The notes below the pieces were generated by a model. It was given only the letters and a program-made list of their open reading frames with translations. It did no database searches and had not been told where the DNA came from. The position numbers and the translations under genes were made by a program. Positions 1 through 9,699 of a DNA stretch of 64,000 nucleotides are shown in pieces. Position 1 is the first letter of the stretch. Every line of letters begins with the position of its first letter. The stretch spans positions 7,685,576-7,749,575 of the forward strand of contig JAQFVV010000036.1 of NCBI GenBank assembly GCA_028023455.1, in the 5' to 3' direction. The DNA comes from Epiperipatus broadwayi (Eukaryota > Onychophora > Udeonychophora > Euonychophora > Peripatidae).

Positions 1-92
1 CTTTCAAGACTCAGGAGAATTATACATGTAATTAATATTTATGGAAAAGGAACAAAAATACTATATAAAACATTATTTATTATTATTTAGAG

Positions 93-3000
93 CAGGGGTG
101 GGCAATTGTTTTGGCTTGGGGGCCACTTTGTGGAAATGGAGATTAGCAAAGGGCCGCACCTTTTAAAATGACTGCATTCATTAGTCAACTTTGCATTTCA
201 GAAAAGGTATAAATTGTACCATAAAAATCAATAACTATAAATTAAATAAGATAGTGGCAGTTTTATTTAATTTATTTATTGTGCACATTTAATTTTAGAA
301 TCAGTTTAATGAGACAAATGTACCCTATCACACTTTTCTATAATTTTTTGAAATCAGGAGTGAGATTGCTTGTTGAGATTCTCATCACAGCATGCAAGTT
401 AATGTTTGTCAAAGAGCATCTATATTTATTCTTGTTGATCTTCAAGCAGGAAAAACTTTGCTCAAAAATATATTTAGATCCAAATATAGAGAACATTTTC
501 CCAGCAAATTTCTTTATACATGGAAATTTTTCAGCAGACAAAGATTTGTAAAAGTCAACTAATGTCACAGCATTAAACATTTCTTTCACAGTGTGATCTC
601 AGTGCATGTCAATAAGTTCAAGCTGCAGCTCTTCAGGTGCTGTGTCAATATCAGCACTGATAGGAAAAGAGAGCAAATTGAATTTAGGCTCAATTTTCTT
701 AAAGTCCTGAAATCTTTTTGTGACTTCATCCACCAAACTCCTGCAGATGATCCTTAATCTTAGCAGAAACACTTTCAGGCACTTTCTGTTTTCCTAATAA
801 AGGGAAATGACAAAAATTGCTTCCAGCTGCTTGCCTTGCAAATAGACCTAGTTTTGCTTTGAAAGATTTTACATGCTGCCACATTTCATGTGCAAACAAT
901 CCCTTTTCCTGCAATGTCACATTCAGTTCATTCAATTTCTCAAATACATCAGCTGCAAACATCATCTCATATTTCTACTCCTCACATCCTATTTTTGTAA
1001 CAAAATCATGAGATATCTCCTTCATGTCCAGAAATAAGAGGATTTCATTCTGCAATGCCCAGACTCTTTTTATCATTTTGCCCAGGCTTAACCATCTCAC
1101 ACTGTTGTGGTAAATTACATCTTCCTACTCTGCCTCGACATCCTCAAGAAAAGATTTGAACTGCCGATGGTGGAGTGCCCTTGCTCTGATTATGTTCACC
1201 ACACTAACAATAGGATCTACCACATGCTTTAAGTCCAATGCAGTTTTACAAAGGCTCTCCTGATGCAAAATGCAATGAAAAGACAAGATATCACTGTCTG
1301 TGTCTTGTGCTTGTAATTTGTTTTTTAAAAGCTTAACCATACCTACATTTTTTCCACTGAAAGCTCTGGCACCATCTGTTGTAATGCTTGCCATTTTGTT
1401 CCAGGACAAGCCACTTTTCTCCACACAATTCACAGCACACTCAAGCAATTCCTGACCAGTGGTTCTATCTTTCATTGATTCTAGGCCAAGAAATTCCTCT
1501 GTGATGACAAAATTTTCATCAATTCCACGGATAAAGATGAGTAATTGCGCAGTGTCTTCATTATTTGTGCTCTCATCCAGTGCCAAAGAAAACCAAACAA
1601 AACCTTTGCTCGCAGTCTTCAGCTGTTCTGTGAGTTCATCACTAATTGAATCAATATGCCGCACTATAGTCCTTCTTGACAATGAAATGCTTTCAAATTT
1701 GCTTCTCACATCAGGACACAATATGCTTGCACATTCTACCATACATTGCTTAATAAACTCGCCATCTGAAAAAGGCTTGTTGCGTTTAGCATGGTTGTAG
1801 ACTACCATGAAACTTGCTTCTATAGCACTATTTTGAAGTGTTGATTGCTTTATTAATATTGTTTGCTGCTTCTTCAGCCTTTTCACACACTCTGCAGCTT
1901 TTATTTTACGTTCTTCCTTGGAAAGTTTGCAGCCAAATTCCCTATGTTTTGTTTCATGATGTCGTTTCAGATTGTACTCCTTAAATATGGCTATCGTTTC
2001 ATGACACAATAAACAAACTGCTTTATTCCCTGTATTACCAAAGAAATATTTGTTTGTCCATTCTTCATTAAAAATATGACATTATCGATTTTACGTTTTT
2101 TTGGAGGGTTCATGGTTTCACTTTGGAAATTTATATATTTACTGTTGCAAAGACAAAAATTGAATTTAAACAGATTAACCGGAAAAGCACTATACATTAT
2201 ATCTACACTGCGCATGCGTATTGACATGGCTGTCCTAGTGGAAAATACGAGATGAATCTTCGGTTGCGCACAGGAGGAAATTTCTTTTCACGGTTGTTCC
2301 ATCTGCATATAGATGGTCCAAATATATTTGGCATTTGATAATACTTGAAAGCTAAAAAAAAAGTCAAGTTTAAAGTTCGTGTAAAATATGCGATTTATTT
2401 TTTTATTTATTAAAATTTATTTTTTAAAAACGTGCAATGAAAGTTGATTGTTTGTTTCGAATTATTTATTCATTTACAAATAAAAGTTAAAATTGGAAGG
2501 ATTAAAAAAGACAAACAGATTACTAATCCAGATAAATAAATGAAAAAAAAATCCAAACGTACAAGATTGCAACTACAAGAAACAAAAAAATAAAATATAT
2601 GCGCAGAAAACTAAAAAACTGATCAAGAGTATAAAATGAAACAAATAGCTTCGAGCGGGGTCTTTTGCTGGCTTTGTCTCGCATGGATGGGTGAGGGAAC
2701 AGGGCTAGATGTGATTCCTGTTCTCTCAATTGCGATAAATGCCACCTCCCAGAATATTCATAAGCTGAACCAATGCATCAGGCATGAATAGAAATCACAG
2801 CATGTGGACACTTTCTTTCACTGTAAAGATATTACTCCAGAACCTTCATGTCAAGCTATACCTTGCAACTGATCAGGAGTGTTAAGAGAATGTTGACAGA
2901 CTGAAACTAGTTAACTTCCTATGATCTTGGGATCCCAAGAAATACATGTACATGACAAACTTACCGGTAAGCTAAGATTATTTATTCCCGATTTGTGACT

Positions 3001-3716
3001 AAAAATGTTGGCCAACTAATGTAACTATAAGCTTCTAACATACTACTAATAGAGACATTTCCATTTTTTATCATTCAAGGAACTTTGTAGAAGTGTGAAA
3101 AATTCATAACAAGAATTATTTAATCAATATCATTTTCTGGATAAGCATATATGTATGTTTTTTCAATTTTTTAATAATTTATTTTTTAAATATTTTTCAT
3201 TTGTTTAAATAAAATATTTTACTTTTAATATCAACTTTTCATTGTGCGTTTTTATTGCTAATTTATTATAGTCTATAAATTACCTTTGCCAATATGATTG
3301 TTTAGTTAAACCCCGAAAAAATAATACAATGTTATCCTGATTTTACTTTTAGTATTTTCTTTTTAATTTACGATGTGCGACGCGATGAATATCAGCGAAT
3401 TCTTGTATGAATTCTGGCATCCTGTTTTAAATAAATAAAAAAACTGATTCCACTGGCACTTCAAATTATAAATAATATTAGGTTAAGTTAATTAGGAAAT
3501 ATATCTATGTTCTTGAGATACCCAGACTCGTAAATGATCTGAATATATTTTCTTTTTCATAGCTTGAGTAACTCTCATGCATTTTATTTCGTAATAGAAG
3601 GCTTAACTGAACGTGAAAAATATTACAAGGTGGATTTTTCTGACTGTCTTGGTGGGCCACAAAAAAACTCTTCGCGGGCCGCATGTGGCCCGCGGGCTGC
3701 TATTTGCCCACCCCTG
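93..3716 (-). mobile_element. hAT-superfamily DNA transposon, full length, inactive (hAT-A)
   Basis: Cut-and-paste DNA transposon. Both ends read inward CAGGGGTGGGCAA, and the element is flanked by a perfect 8-bp duplication, ATTTAGAG, at 85-92 and 3717-3724; this length is the hAT signature. The match between the ends becomes patchy after about 13 bases, but both subterminal regions share GGGCC/GGCCAC-rich stretches typical of hAT ends. The element holds one broken transposase gene on the minus strand (338-2113). About 1.5 kb of noncoding AT-rich sequence lies upstream of that gene (2114-3716) and about 245 bp lies between its stop and the 93 end. The ends and duplication are intact while the gene has several lesions, so the DNA could still be moved by a transposase supplied elsewhere. 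The call as hAT is firm; the subgroup (Charlie8/GTF2IRD2-like) is inferred from the protein. Confidence 0.95.
338..2113 (-). pseudogene. hAT transposase pseudogene, GTF2IRD2/EPM2AIP1-like
   Basis: Would have encoded the transposase of hAT-A. The start at 2113 (MNPPKKRKIDN, a basic nuclear-signal-like start) is followed by a frameshift near 2080. The next frame carries a BED-like zinc finger (VCLLCHE ... LKRHHETKH) and runs open to 1125. It includes the catalytic-Asp regions SLALDESTNNEDT and ITTDGARAFSGKN. In-frame stops follow at 1125 and near 976, then a frameshift near 730 and another stop near 600. The C-terminal frame (338-589) holds the hAT dimerisation segment, FEQSFSCLKINKNKYR. I see at least two frameshifts and three stops, so the gene is dead. 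The domain order matches hAT transposases of the group that gave rise to vertebrate GTF2IRD2 and EPM2AIP1; the assignment rests on remembered family motifs, not a search. Confidence 0.9.
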
Positions 3717-3724
3717 ATTTAGAG

Positions 3725-6088
3725 CATATACTTCTTTATATTTTATTATAACGTGAAAGAAAAGAAAACCAAAACTGCCACTATTTTATTTCTCTTATAG
3801 ATTTGTGAAAATGGTGTATATTTTTAAAACTTTTATGAGAATAATATTGCATATGTAATTTACTGGAGAAATATACTTTTATATATATACTGAAAAAAAC
3901 TTTTTATACTTATACTAATAATGTCTTGCAGAGAGTGTGTACTAATATTTAAAAAAAATTTAAGCTGGGTGTATGAACCAAGGAAAATTTTTTTACACAT
4001 ATATATATTCAATATCATTATGAAAAAAAAAGTTATATCTATCACTATCTACTACTATACCAGGTATGTGAGTTTTTATATTCGAAGCCCTATGTTGATG
4101 CGCCATATCTGGGGGGGGGATCTGTGCTAGTCGGCTTTGTATGTTCACATAACACGATCTAGCATCTAGGCAAAAGTACCTCGAATCCAATCATGCGCAA
4201 GATACATAAGCCAGTAACACTCGTGAATTCTGCACTATTTGCCTATTTCCCAGATCTACCAACTTATGAGCAACAATCCCGATGATATCTATCTAATTTC
4301 ATTTCTTACCGCCAGCATCGCTCATCGGAGACACAAAAAGACGTCTAAATTTAACGATAGACTAACTTAAACTGAACTATAATTTAGGAGCAATGAAGGC
4401 TCTTGACCTTGCATATTAATTATGTTTTTTAGCGGAGATCATCTAGTCATCATGGGCATAACTTATCAGTTATTATTAACTTAAATAAAAGAAAGCAATC
4501 ATTCAAAAATGTATGATATATATTTTAAGATTTATTATATTAATAAAACAAATAAAAGTGTCTGATTATTTGTTGGACACTAGCCTCATAAATATTATAT
4601 AATAGTTGATTTTAGGAACTAAGATTGTCTCTGATTTATAAATCAGAAATCAGATTTTACAATAACTTTGCTTATATTTGCAGCTATGCCAATAATAGAT
4701 ACCTTACAGAATTAGCGCTATTAGAAATGTATTATTGAAATACTATTCCACCCCCAGAGAAAACGAAAATAGCATTTAAACGATTTGAAAGAGAATAATT
4801 GTTTAATAAGAAATATTACATTTGTATAGAATATAATTATTAAATTGTTTATAAAGTGGCAGACATGTGGGATGGCTAATGAATATTTGTATTAATAATA
4901 CTAAGTTCATCGCAATGACGCGCATCTTAAATAATGGACATAGATGTCTGTTTAGCAAAATTACAACATTATGGCTTATGGATGTTTGTGGGTTTACTAG
5001 AAATATAACGAAGGGCGGTACGTGCATGGCGGCAGGTTTATGTAGTCCAGTTATGCATCTTGGTGTGTGCCTCATGAAATTTATTAGGCAAGAATTACTG
5101 ATTTACTCTGCAAACGTCGGCAGGATCTAGAAACGAAGAGTGGTCTGCGATGCATTTATTGGGCTGGATTTTCCAGATCACCCCCCATATAAAGCATGCA
5201 CACACAACCAAATATGTCCCCAGGGTGGTTTTACAGCATGTTTCATGGACATTGAGAATGACGATGGGGCTTGACTTTGCGAATACCTCCATATAAGAGA
5301 GAAGCACGAATATATATATGAAACGAAGTGGCCTATATGCACGCAACGCTTGAGAATAACGAAATATATAGCTTTATAGACTATCTTACTTATTTAATAC
5401 ACATAATTTAAGAATACTCTGTATAATGGTATGATCTAATCGCTAAACAGGCATGAATGATAAATTTAACTAAAATATAAAATATTAAGACGGAAAGATA
5501 CCCCCTCCATTTTGCTTTAAGTTATTCATAACTCCCCACATGTTTAATAAATACCAATCTCGGTTAATAAATGCTATTATAAAGGTAAATAAATTGATTC
5601 ATAAATAAACAAGGTAGTGGTAATATTTGGAATAAAATAAAGATTTTATATATATAAGGTACATTAAAAGTTAAGAATAGCGCATTATTATTATTTAGAA
5701 AGAAGAATAAACATTTTTAGGAAAACAGATGTTGATCTGTTTTCTATAGCAAATTTTATAATTTAATGACTTTGTTTTTCCAAAATCGCGAACACCTGCA
5801 TAAGTTGAATAAGACTTGGTTTTTAATTAATTTACATTCTTAATTACCCCATAAGTAAAGGGTAGGAAAAATAGAAATAAAATGTATGTTGGCTATTTTG
5901 GATATATTATTGGCATTTAAAAAAAAACAAATACATAAACATATTAAACTAGAGTTATTTGCCGCATGGAAATAAAAGAAAACATATTAATAGAGGTTTA
6001 ATGAGGATAAGTTATATAGAGTTATATTTATAACAAAAACAAATGTGTGGTAAAGATATTAATGTAAAATTTAAATCCGTTAAAATAA
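3725..6088. other. AT-rich intergenic DNA, no gene recognised
   Basis: About 2.4 kb with short A/T runs, a poly-G run near 4110 and TA-rich patches. Open frames up to about 90 codons occur on both strands (for example 4867-5130 plus and 5095-5346 minus), but none shows a domain, codon pattern or repeat I recognise. The stretch 4870-5340 is less AT-rich than its surroundings and could be an old element without coding capacity. I see no inverted ends bounding it. Confidence 0.5.
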
Positions 6089-6161
6089 ATACACACATTA
6101 ATTCCAAAATATAACTCAAACAACAAAATATGATATATAAATAAATATCAACAATTTGTAA

Positions 6162-6207
6162 ATTATCCGAACATTTTCGAAGGCTACCCTTCATAATCAA
6201 GGACAAT
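6162..6207 (-). ncRNA. hammerhead-like RNA fold in PLE-1 3' region
   Basis: Read on the minus strand: outer stem ATTGTCC paired with GGATAAT (one G-U pair), a TTGATTAT joining strand, an inner hairpin GAAGG-GTAG-CCTTC, then GAAAATGTTC and the closing strand. The order stem I, joining strand, stem II, GAAA matches a type I hammerhead, and Penelope-like elements are known to carry such ribozymes. The joining strand differs from the canonical CUGAUGA, lacking the usual C3 and G8, so self-cleavage is doubtful. The same layout recurs at three other Penelope-like 3' ends in this window. Confidence 0.45.
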
Positions 6208-6335
6208 ACAAATTTTAATAATTCTCAAACAGTATACTAATATGCAAATGTACACCTAACATAAGCGAATATGCAAATAAGGGTTAAAGCGCCTCAGCAT
6301 GCCACCTCTTTGATAAAGCGTAAAAAGATTCTCTC

Positions 6336-7121
6336 TTATTCAATGCGTGCTTTTCCGAAATGATTAAAAACTGCTTCTTTAGCTTTCCTTCTCAGATCAC
6401 TTCTCTCCCTACACATAATTTTAGGTTCATCCGGCTTGCATGCATGAACCGCAGCAATTACATGTTGTACCAAAATTGACGGATGGGATGAATCAGCCAT
6501 AGCTCTATTATATGAATATATAGGCTGGGTCAATCTAACCTGAATGGATGCTTTCGTTTCTCCATAATATACAGCATGACAATTGTGTTCTCTGCATGCA
6601 ATTTTGTAGACTGCCTGTTGTGCATGAATTGGAGGAATGAAATCTTTAGTATTATTTAAACATCTATTCAAGTTAGAGGGCAATCTAAAACATACACAAA
6701 ATTCCGAACGGAAGATCTTACGCATTTTATCGTGAATATTGCGAATATACGGTAATAAAATCCTAGGTTTATCTTGCTGTCTAATCCGATTATGCCTTCT
6801 TTTGAATTTCACAATTATCTTATCAATAATCCGATGGTTATATTGGACCTTAATAAAATCATTTCTGTAAATTTTAATGTTGTTTCTCTTGTCATTTTCA
6901 AAACTACATAGACAATTGTTTCTATACAAAAATGATTTGAGGCCAGCAAATTTATGAATCTCAGATGTATTTGATGAATGATGTATATGGCTTCTAATAT
7001 GAATGGGCTTAATGTTCATTTTATAATAAAAACGGTCTGCTTCGATCATTGCTTCCAGATCTAAATATTTGATGCTGTTTGGTGCTTCTGCATGACTAAC
7101 ATTTATATTAAGGCCTGATGC
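6336..7121 (-). CDS. Penelope-like polyprotein fragment: RT thumb plus GIY-YIG nuclease
   Basis: About 260 open codons from the part after the RT catalytic box to the C terminus. The block around HKFAGLKSFLYRN is the conserved linker of Penelope-like proteins. The nuclease begins near residue 165 with the paired motifs VYKIACREHNC and VYYGET, followed by the helix with the conserved Arg (ASIQVRL) and the catalytic Glu in RRKAKEAVF. The usual C-terminal tail after that Glu, containing an NR pair as in the copies at 50853 and 59161, is replaced by a short divergent end. With no RT domain the fragment cannot support its own movement. Family assignment is firm; function in this copy is lost. Confidence 0.82.
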   Translation of the reverse strand, partial: ASGLNINVSHAEAPNSIKYLDLEAMIEADRFYYKMNIKPIHIRSHIHHSSNTSEIHKFAGLKSFLYRNNCLCSFENDKRNNIKIYRNDFIKVQYNHRIIDKIIVKFKRRHNRIRQQDKPRILLPYIRNIHDKMRKIFRSEFCVCFRLPSNLNRCLNNTKDFIPPIHAQQAVYKIACREHNCHAVYYGETKASIQVRLTQPIYSYNRAMADSSHPSILVQHVIAAVHACKPDEPKIMCRERSDLRRKAKEAVFNHFGKARIE

Positions 7122-7124
7122 CAT

Positions 7125-8189
7125 AGAGTTATATTATAGAAAGTTACATAATATGAAAACATTTAAACATAGTATCAGAACAGAGCACCAGGATTATAAA
7201 GAAGGTTGAATTTGATAATCAAGAGCAGCTAAAGTTCTTTTACCTTGATATCTGGAGTAGCAGTCCTTGATACAAATAATGCTCATCAGCAGTAGTGCAC
7301 TAGATCTAGGGTTTAAATACGACACGATAGGTGGCATTTACTTTATGGGCAGATATTTAGAGTTCATAAGTACGGGATCTGGAGCTTTGTTACGGGAAAA
7401 GCATATTGGAATGGAGGGGAAGGTGAAATTTACTCTACTCACAGCACATTGGATAAACTTTCAGACTGATGTGGATTTGGTTTAGCATCATGAAATTTAT
7501 GGTTGTCTCCCCTCTGTTGGATTCAAATCCAGCAATGTTTATACTCCTATTTTGGTGATGTAGCATAGCAACTAATGCTGGACCTGAGGCATTTTAAATA
7601 CTTAAGTACAGCTAAAATCGGCTGACCGGATCTCCCTTATCTTGTAAGACTTGAAACAATGCAATTCTGTTATCAGTTTCTCAAATGATTGTTTTAAAAT
7701 AAGTCTTATGATTTTAAAACAAGCTGGCATGGACAAAATTTCCACTAATGGATTTATTTTACTATTACAAAATTGTAATCTTTTACTTTTAACTAATGGG
7801 CTTTTCCGGGTAATTGTTTTTGAGAAACTTTTTAAAAGAATTGCATCATTTCTGCCTGCTAAATTAAATATAGAAAAAATAATGTTTCATACATGATTTT
7901 TAAATACAATTTTATATATAATATAATATATGATTTCTAAGCAATCTCCCACACTGAAAATATATATATTTATCCATTACGCACGCATACACCTGAGAAT
8001 AATATTAATTATTTATTTATTAAATGGTTTTAGGTTAAGATATATAAATATCTACGTTATTTATATTAAACTAATAAAGCAAAAGAAATATATGTACTAA
8101 TAAATATATATACATGTGTAAGGATAGGTTTGAACATGGTTATGTGGTACGAGATTGGACGTGGGCTGTGAAGTAGGATCTGAGCATCA
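7125..8189. other. intergenic DNA, no gene recognised
   Basis: AT-rich sequence between PLE-1 and the hAT-C fragment. Open frames at 7267-7485 and 7651-7896 (plus) have no recognisable domain. The part 7280-7620 is less AT-rich and contains a B-box-like string near 7500-7545 without a matching A box. TA microsatellite runs lie at 7910-7935 and 8100-8115. Its origin is unknown. Confidence 0.4.
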
Positions 8190-9347
8190 GATCATCTGCG
8201 TCAGTAAGCAGTAATCGATGTTAACTTCTTTGCCTCATACTCTTGTAGCTTCTTTTTCTTGCGTTTGCAAGTGCCACTTTCAAATCTTTTACTCATTCTT
8301 AGATTAGAATCTAGAACCAAATATTTTAGTTATTAATTATTGTGCATAAATAAAAGTTAATTATTTATTATTAATTCAAAAAATAACATTTGAACTGTGG
8401 TAAGTTTTGTTTTGTTTATCAAAATTTTCAATAAACACTTCATTTTCGAATAATAAATAGAAGTAAAACAAAAACTCATTTCCATGAATAGCACATCTCT
8501 TATAATAGTCATTGTTTATAAAATAATAAATGTTAATTTCTGAATTTCAAACACTAATCAATTTAAAAATTATTTCCAAAATATCTTTAATTCAATAATG
8601 AAACTAAATTATCTTTTTTCAATCAAGATTGTATGGAACTGTTATTTTGTCTCATTGAAAAAAAATAGCAATTATGAATAATGAATTATATACATATAAT
8701 CATGAAAATTTTAAATAAAGCATGTAATATACATTTTAAAATATGCAAATTAAAAATATGTTAATAACTTACTTAGAATTCTGCAAAATGAAGATATTGT
8801 TACAAAAATTTTTTTCAATAGTCTATAAACACTTCACTAAAGTATTGAACCTACTGAACTCAAAAGGCGAGAATCAAGTGATCGTGTATGCAATCCTAAG
8901 ATAAGAATCTTTTCTAATAACATTAACACGTTTCATATTATCGAAGTAACACTAATATAATATCAACAGGTCTGTTCGTTTGTCTTTCTAATCTATACTA
9001 ATCTGTACTTTATTTATGCAAGAACAAACCAGAGCTTAGTAGCATAAGGCACATCAATATTTGCCATAGTAATCAGTGAATGTATGAACTATAATTTGGT
9101 GCAATCTAGTATATACAAATGAACAGACCCAGTGAGCCGAATGCGTTGATCTTAACCAATAACTTTTTATGTTTGTTTATTAGTCATATGCGTAGAATTT
9201 CTCCTTATTTTCGGTTCAGTGTTTTAGTGTTCACTGTTTTTAGAATAATGTAATTTTAATTCTGCTAACAATTTGAATGTATGCCCCTCTTGATCTTGAG
9301 GTTCTAGGCTGAAGCCTAGTTAGCCTATAGGAAAATCCGGCCCTGGT
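8190..9347 (-). mobile_element. hAT transposon remnant with CAGGGCCGG end (hAT-C)
   Basis: The right edge reads inward CAGGGCCGG, the same nine bases that bound the larger hAT at 31309-35891. About 1.05 kb inside lies the start of a transposase-like protein (8201-8296), in the same arrangement as the long 5' noncoding part of that larger element. No matching left end was found, so only the 5' part survives. The right edge abuts a LINE ORF1 fragment, suggesting that this hAT landed in the LINE. The end sequence and the protein start support each other, but the left limit is approximate. Confidence 0.65.
8201..8296 (-). CDS. N-terminal fragment of a ZMYM-type hAT transposase
   Basis: Thirty-one codons from an ATG at 8296 to a TGA at 8201. 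The peptide starts MSKRFESGTCKRKKKKL and ends in KKLTSITAY. A short basic start followed by a hydrophobic I-x-x-Y/F motif is the usual opening of the TTF/ZMYM-like hAT transposases; compare the basic start of the 34673 frame in this window. After the stop, a neighbouring frame continues (LTDADDLMLRSYFT), consistent with one frameshift. Too short for certainty on its own; the nearby CAGGGCCGG end raises confidence. Confidence 0.5.
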   Translation of the reverse strand: MSKRFESGTCKRKKKKLQEYEAKKLTSITAY

Positions 9348-9373
9348 TATCGCTGATGACTTCCTTCGCATGA

Positions 9374-9598
9374 TTATTGTTTGGAGTTTTTTTTTCTGAT
9401 TTGAAAAAACTTTCCTGTTAGTGGCTTGATTTCTTTATTTACTTTTTGATTATTTTTGCTATGAGAATTTTGGTTAATTCCAGATTGGAAATTGGAAGGT
9501 ATAGTGGAGGCTATCAAATTATGATCGATAACGTTGGATTGATGAGGTTTGCAAATTTCCTCCATTATGGTAGATTTTAATGGGTCGTTTAACGCCAT
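9374..9598 (-). CDS. ORF1 start of a Tx1/L1-like LINE (fragment)
   Basis: Seventy-four codons starting at 9598. The opening (MALNDPLKSTIMEE) and the bases around the ATG resemble the ORF1 start at 61660 (MDYNDPSIS), and both have a GTAAGT splice-donor-like hexamer 35-45 bases upstream (here at 9635-9640, preceded by CAG). The protein is rich in Asn, Ser and Lys, as expected of a disordered ORF1 N terminus. The frame ends next to the hAT-C end at 9347, which probably interrupts it. No zinc knuckle is present in this piece. The relation to the other ORF1 is by eye. Confidence 0.5.
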   Translation of the reverse strand: MALNDPLKSTIMEEICKPHQSNVIDHNLIASTIPSNFQSGINQNSHSKNNQKVNKEIKPLTGKFFQIRKKNSKQ

Positions 9599-9699
9599 AA
9601 AAAAGGTTATATTTAGGTAAGTGATATAAAAAAGACTTACCTGGTTATTTGAAGCTGTTCAATAGGTTTTTATATGAATGCTGCATATATAATAGAAAA

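Larger units (their letters stand above)
6089..7121 (-). mobile_element. Penelope-like retroelement, 5'-truncated (PLE-1)
   Basis: Retroelement fragment of the Penelope-like type, recognised from its GIY-YIG nuclease and from close similarity to the copy at 51991-53136. The two copies share the 3' untranslated region (CACACATTAATT near the outer end, then the hammerhead-like fold) and the whole coding part. Homology to the other copy stops at about 7121, inside the sequence just after the RT active site, so the RT core is missing: a 5' truncation. The ATG at 7124 lies at the truncation junction and is not a native start. The outer 3' boundary is set by homology only. No target duplication was identified. 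Confidence 0.8.

Noticed and set aside
4867-5346. Overlapping plus and minus frames of 80-90 codons in a less AT-rich patch
   Set aside because: Neither translation shows a domain or plausible start context, and the two strands are equally open, as expected by chance.
7267-7485. 72-codon plus-strand frame
   Set aside because: No recognisable motif, no neighbours supporting a gene; treated as chance.
7495-7550. B-box-like GGATTCAAATCC suggesting a tRNA or SINE
   Set aside because: The loop has an extra base, there is no A box at the right distance and no cloverleaf can be drawn.
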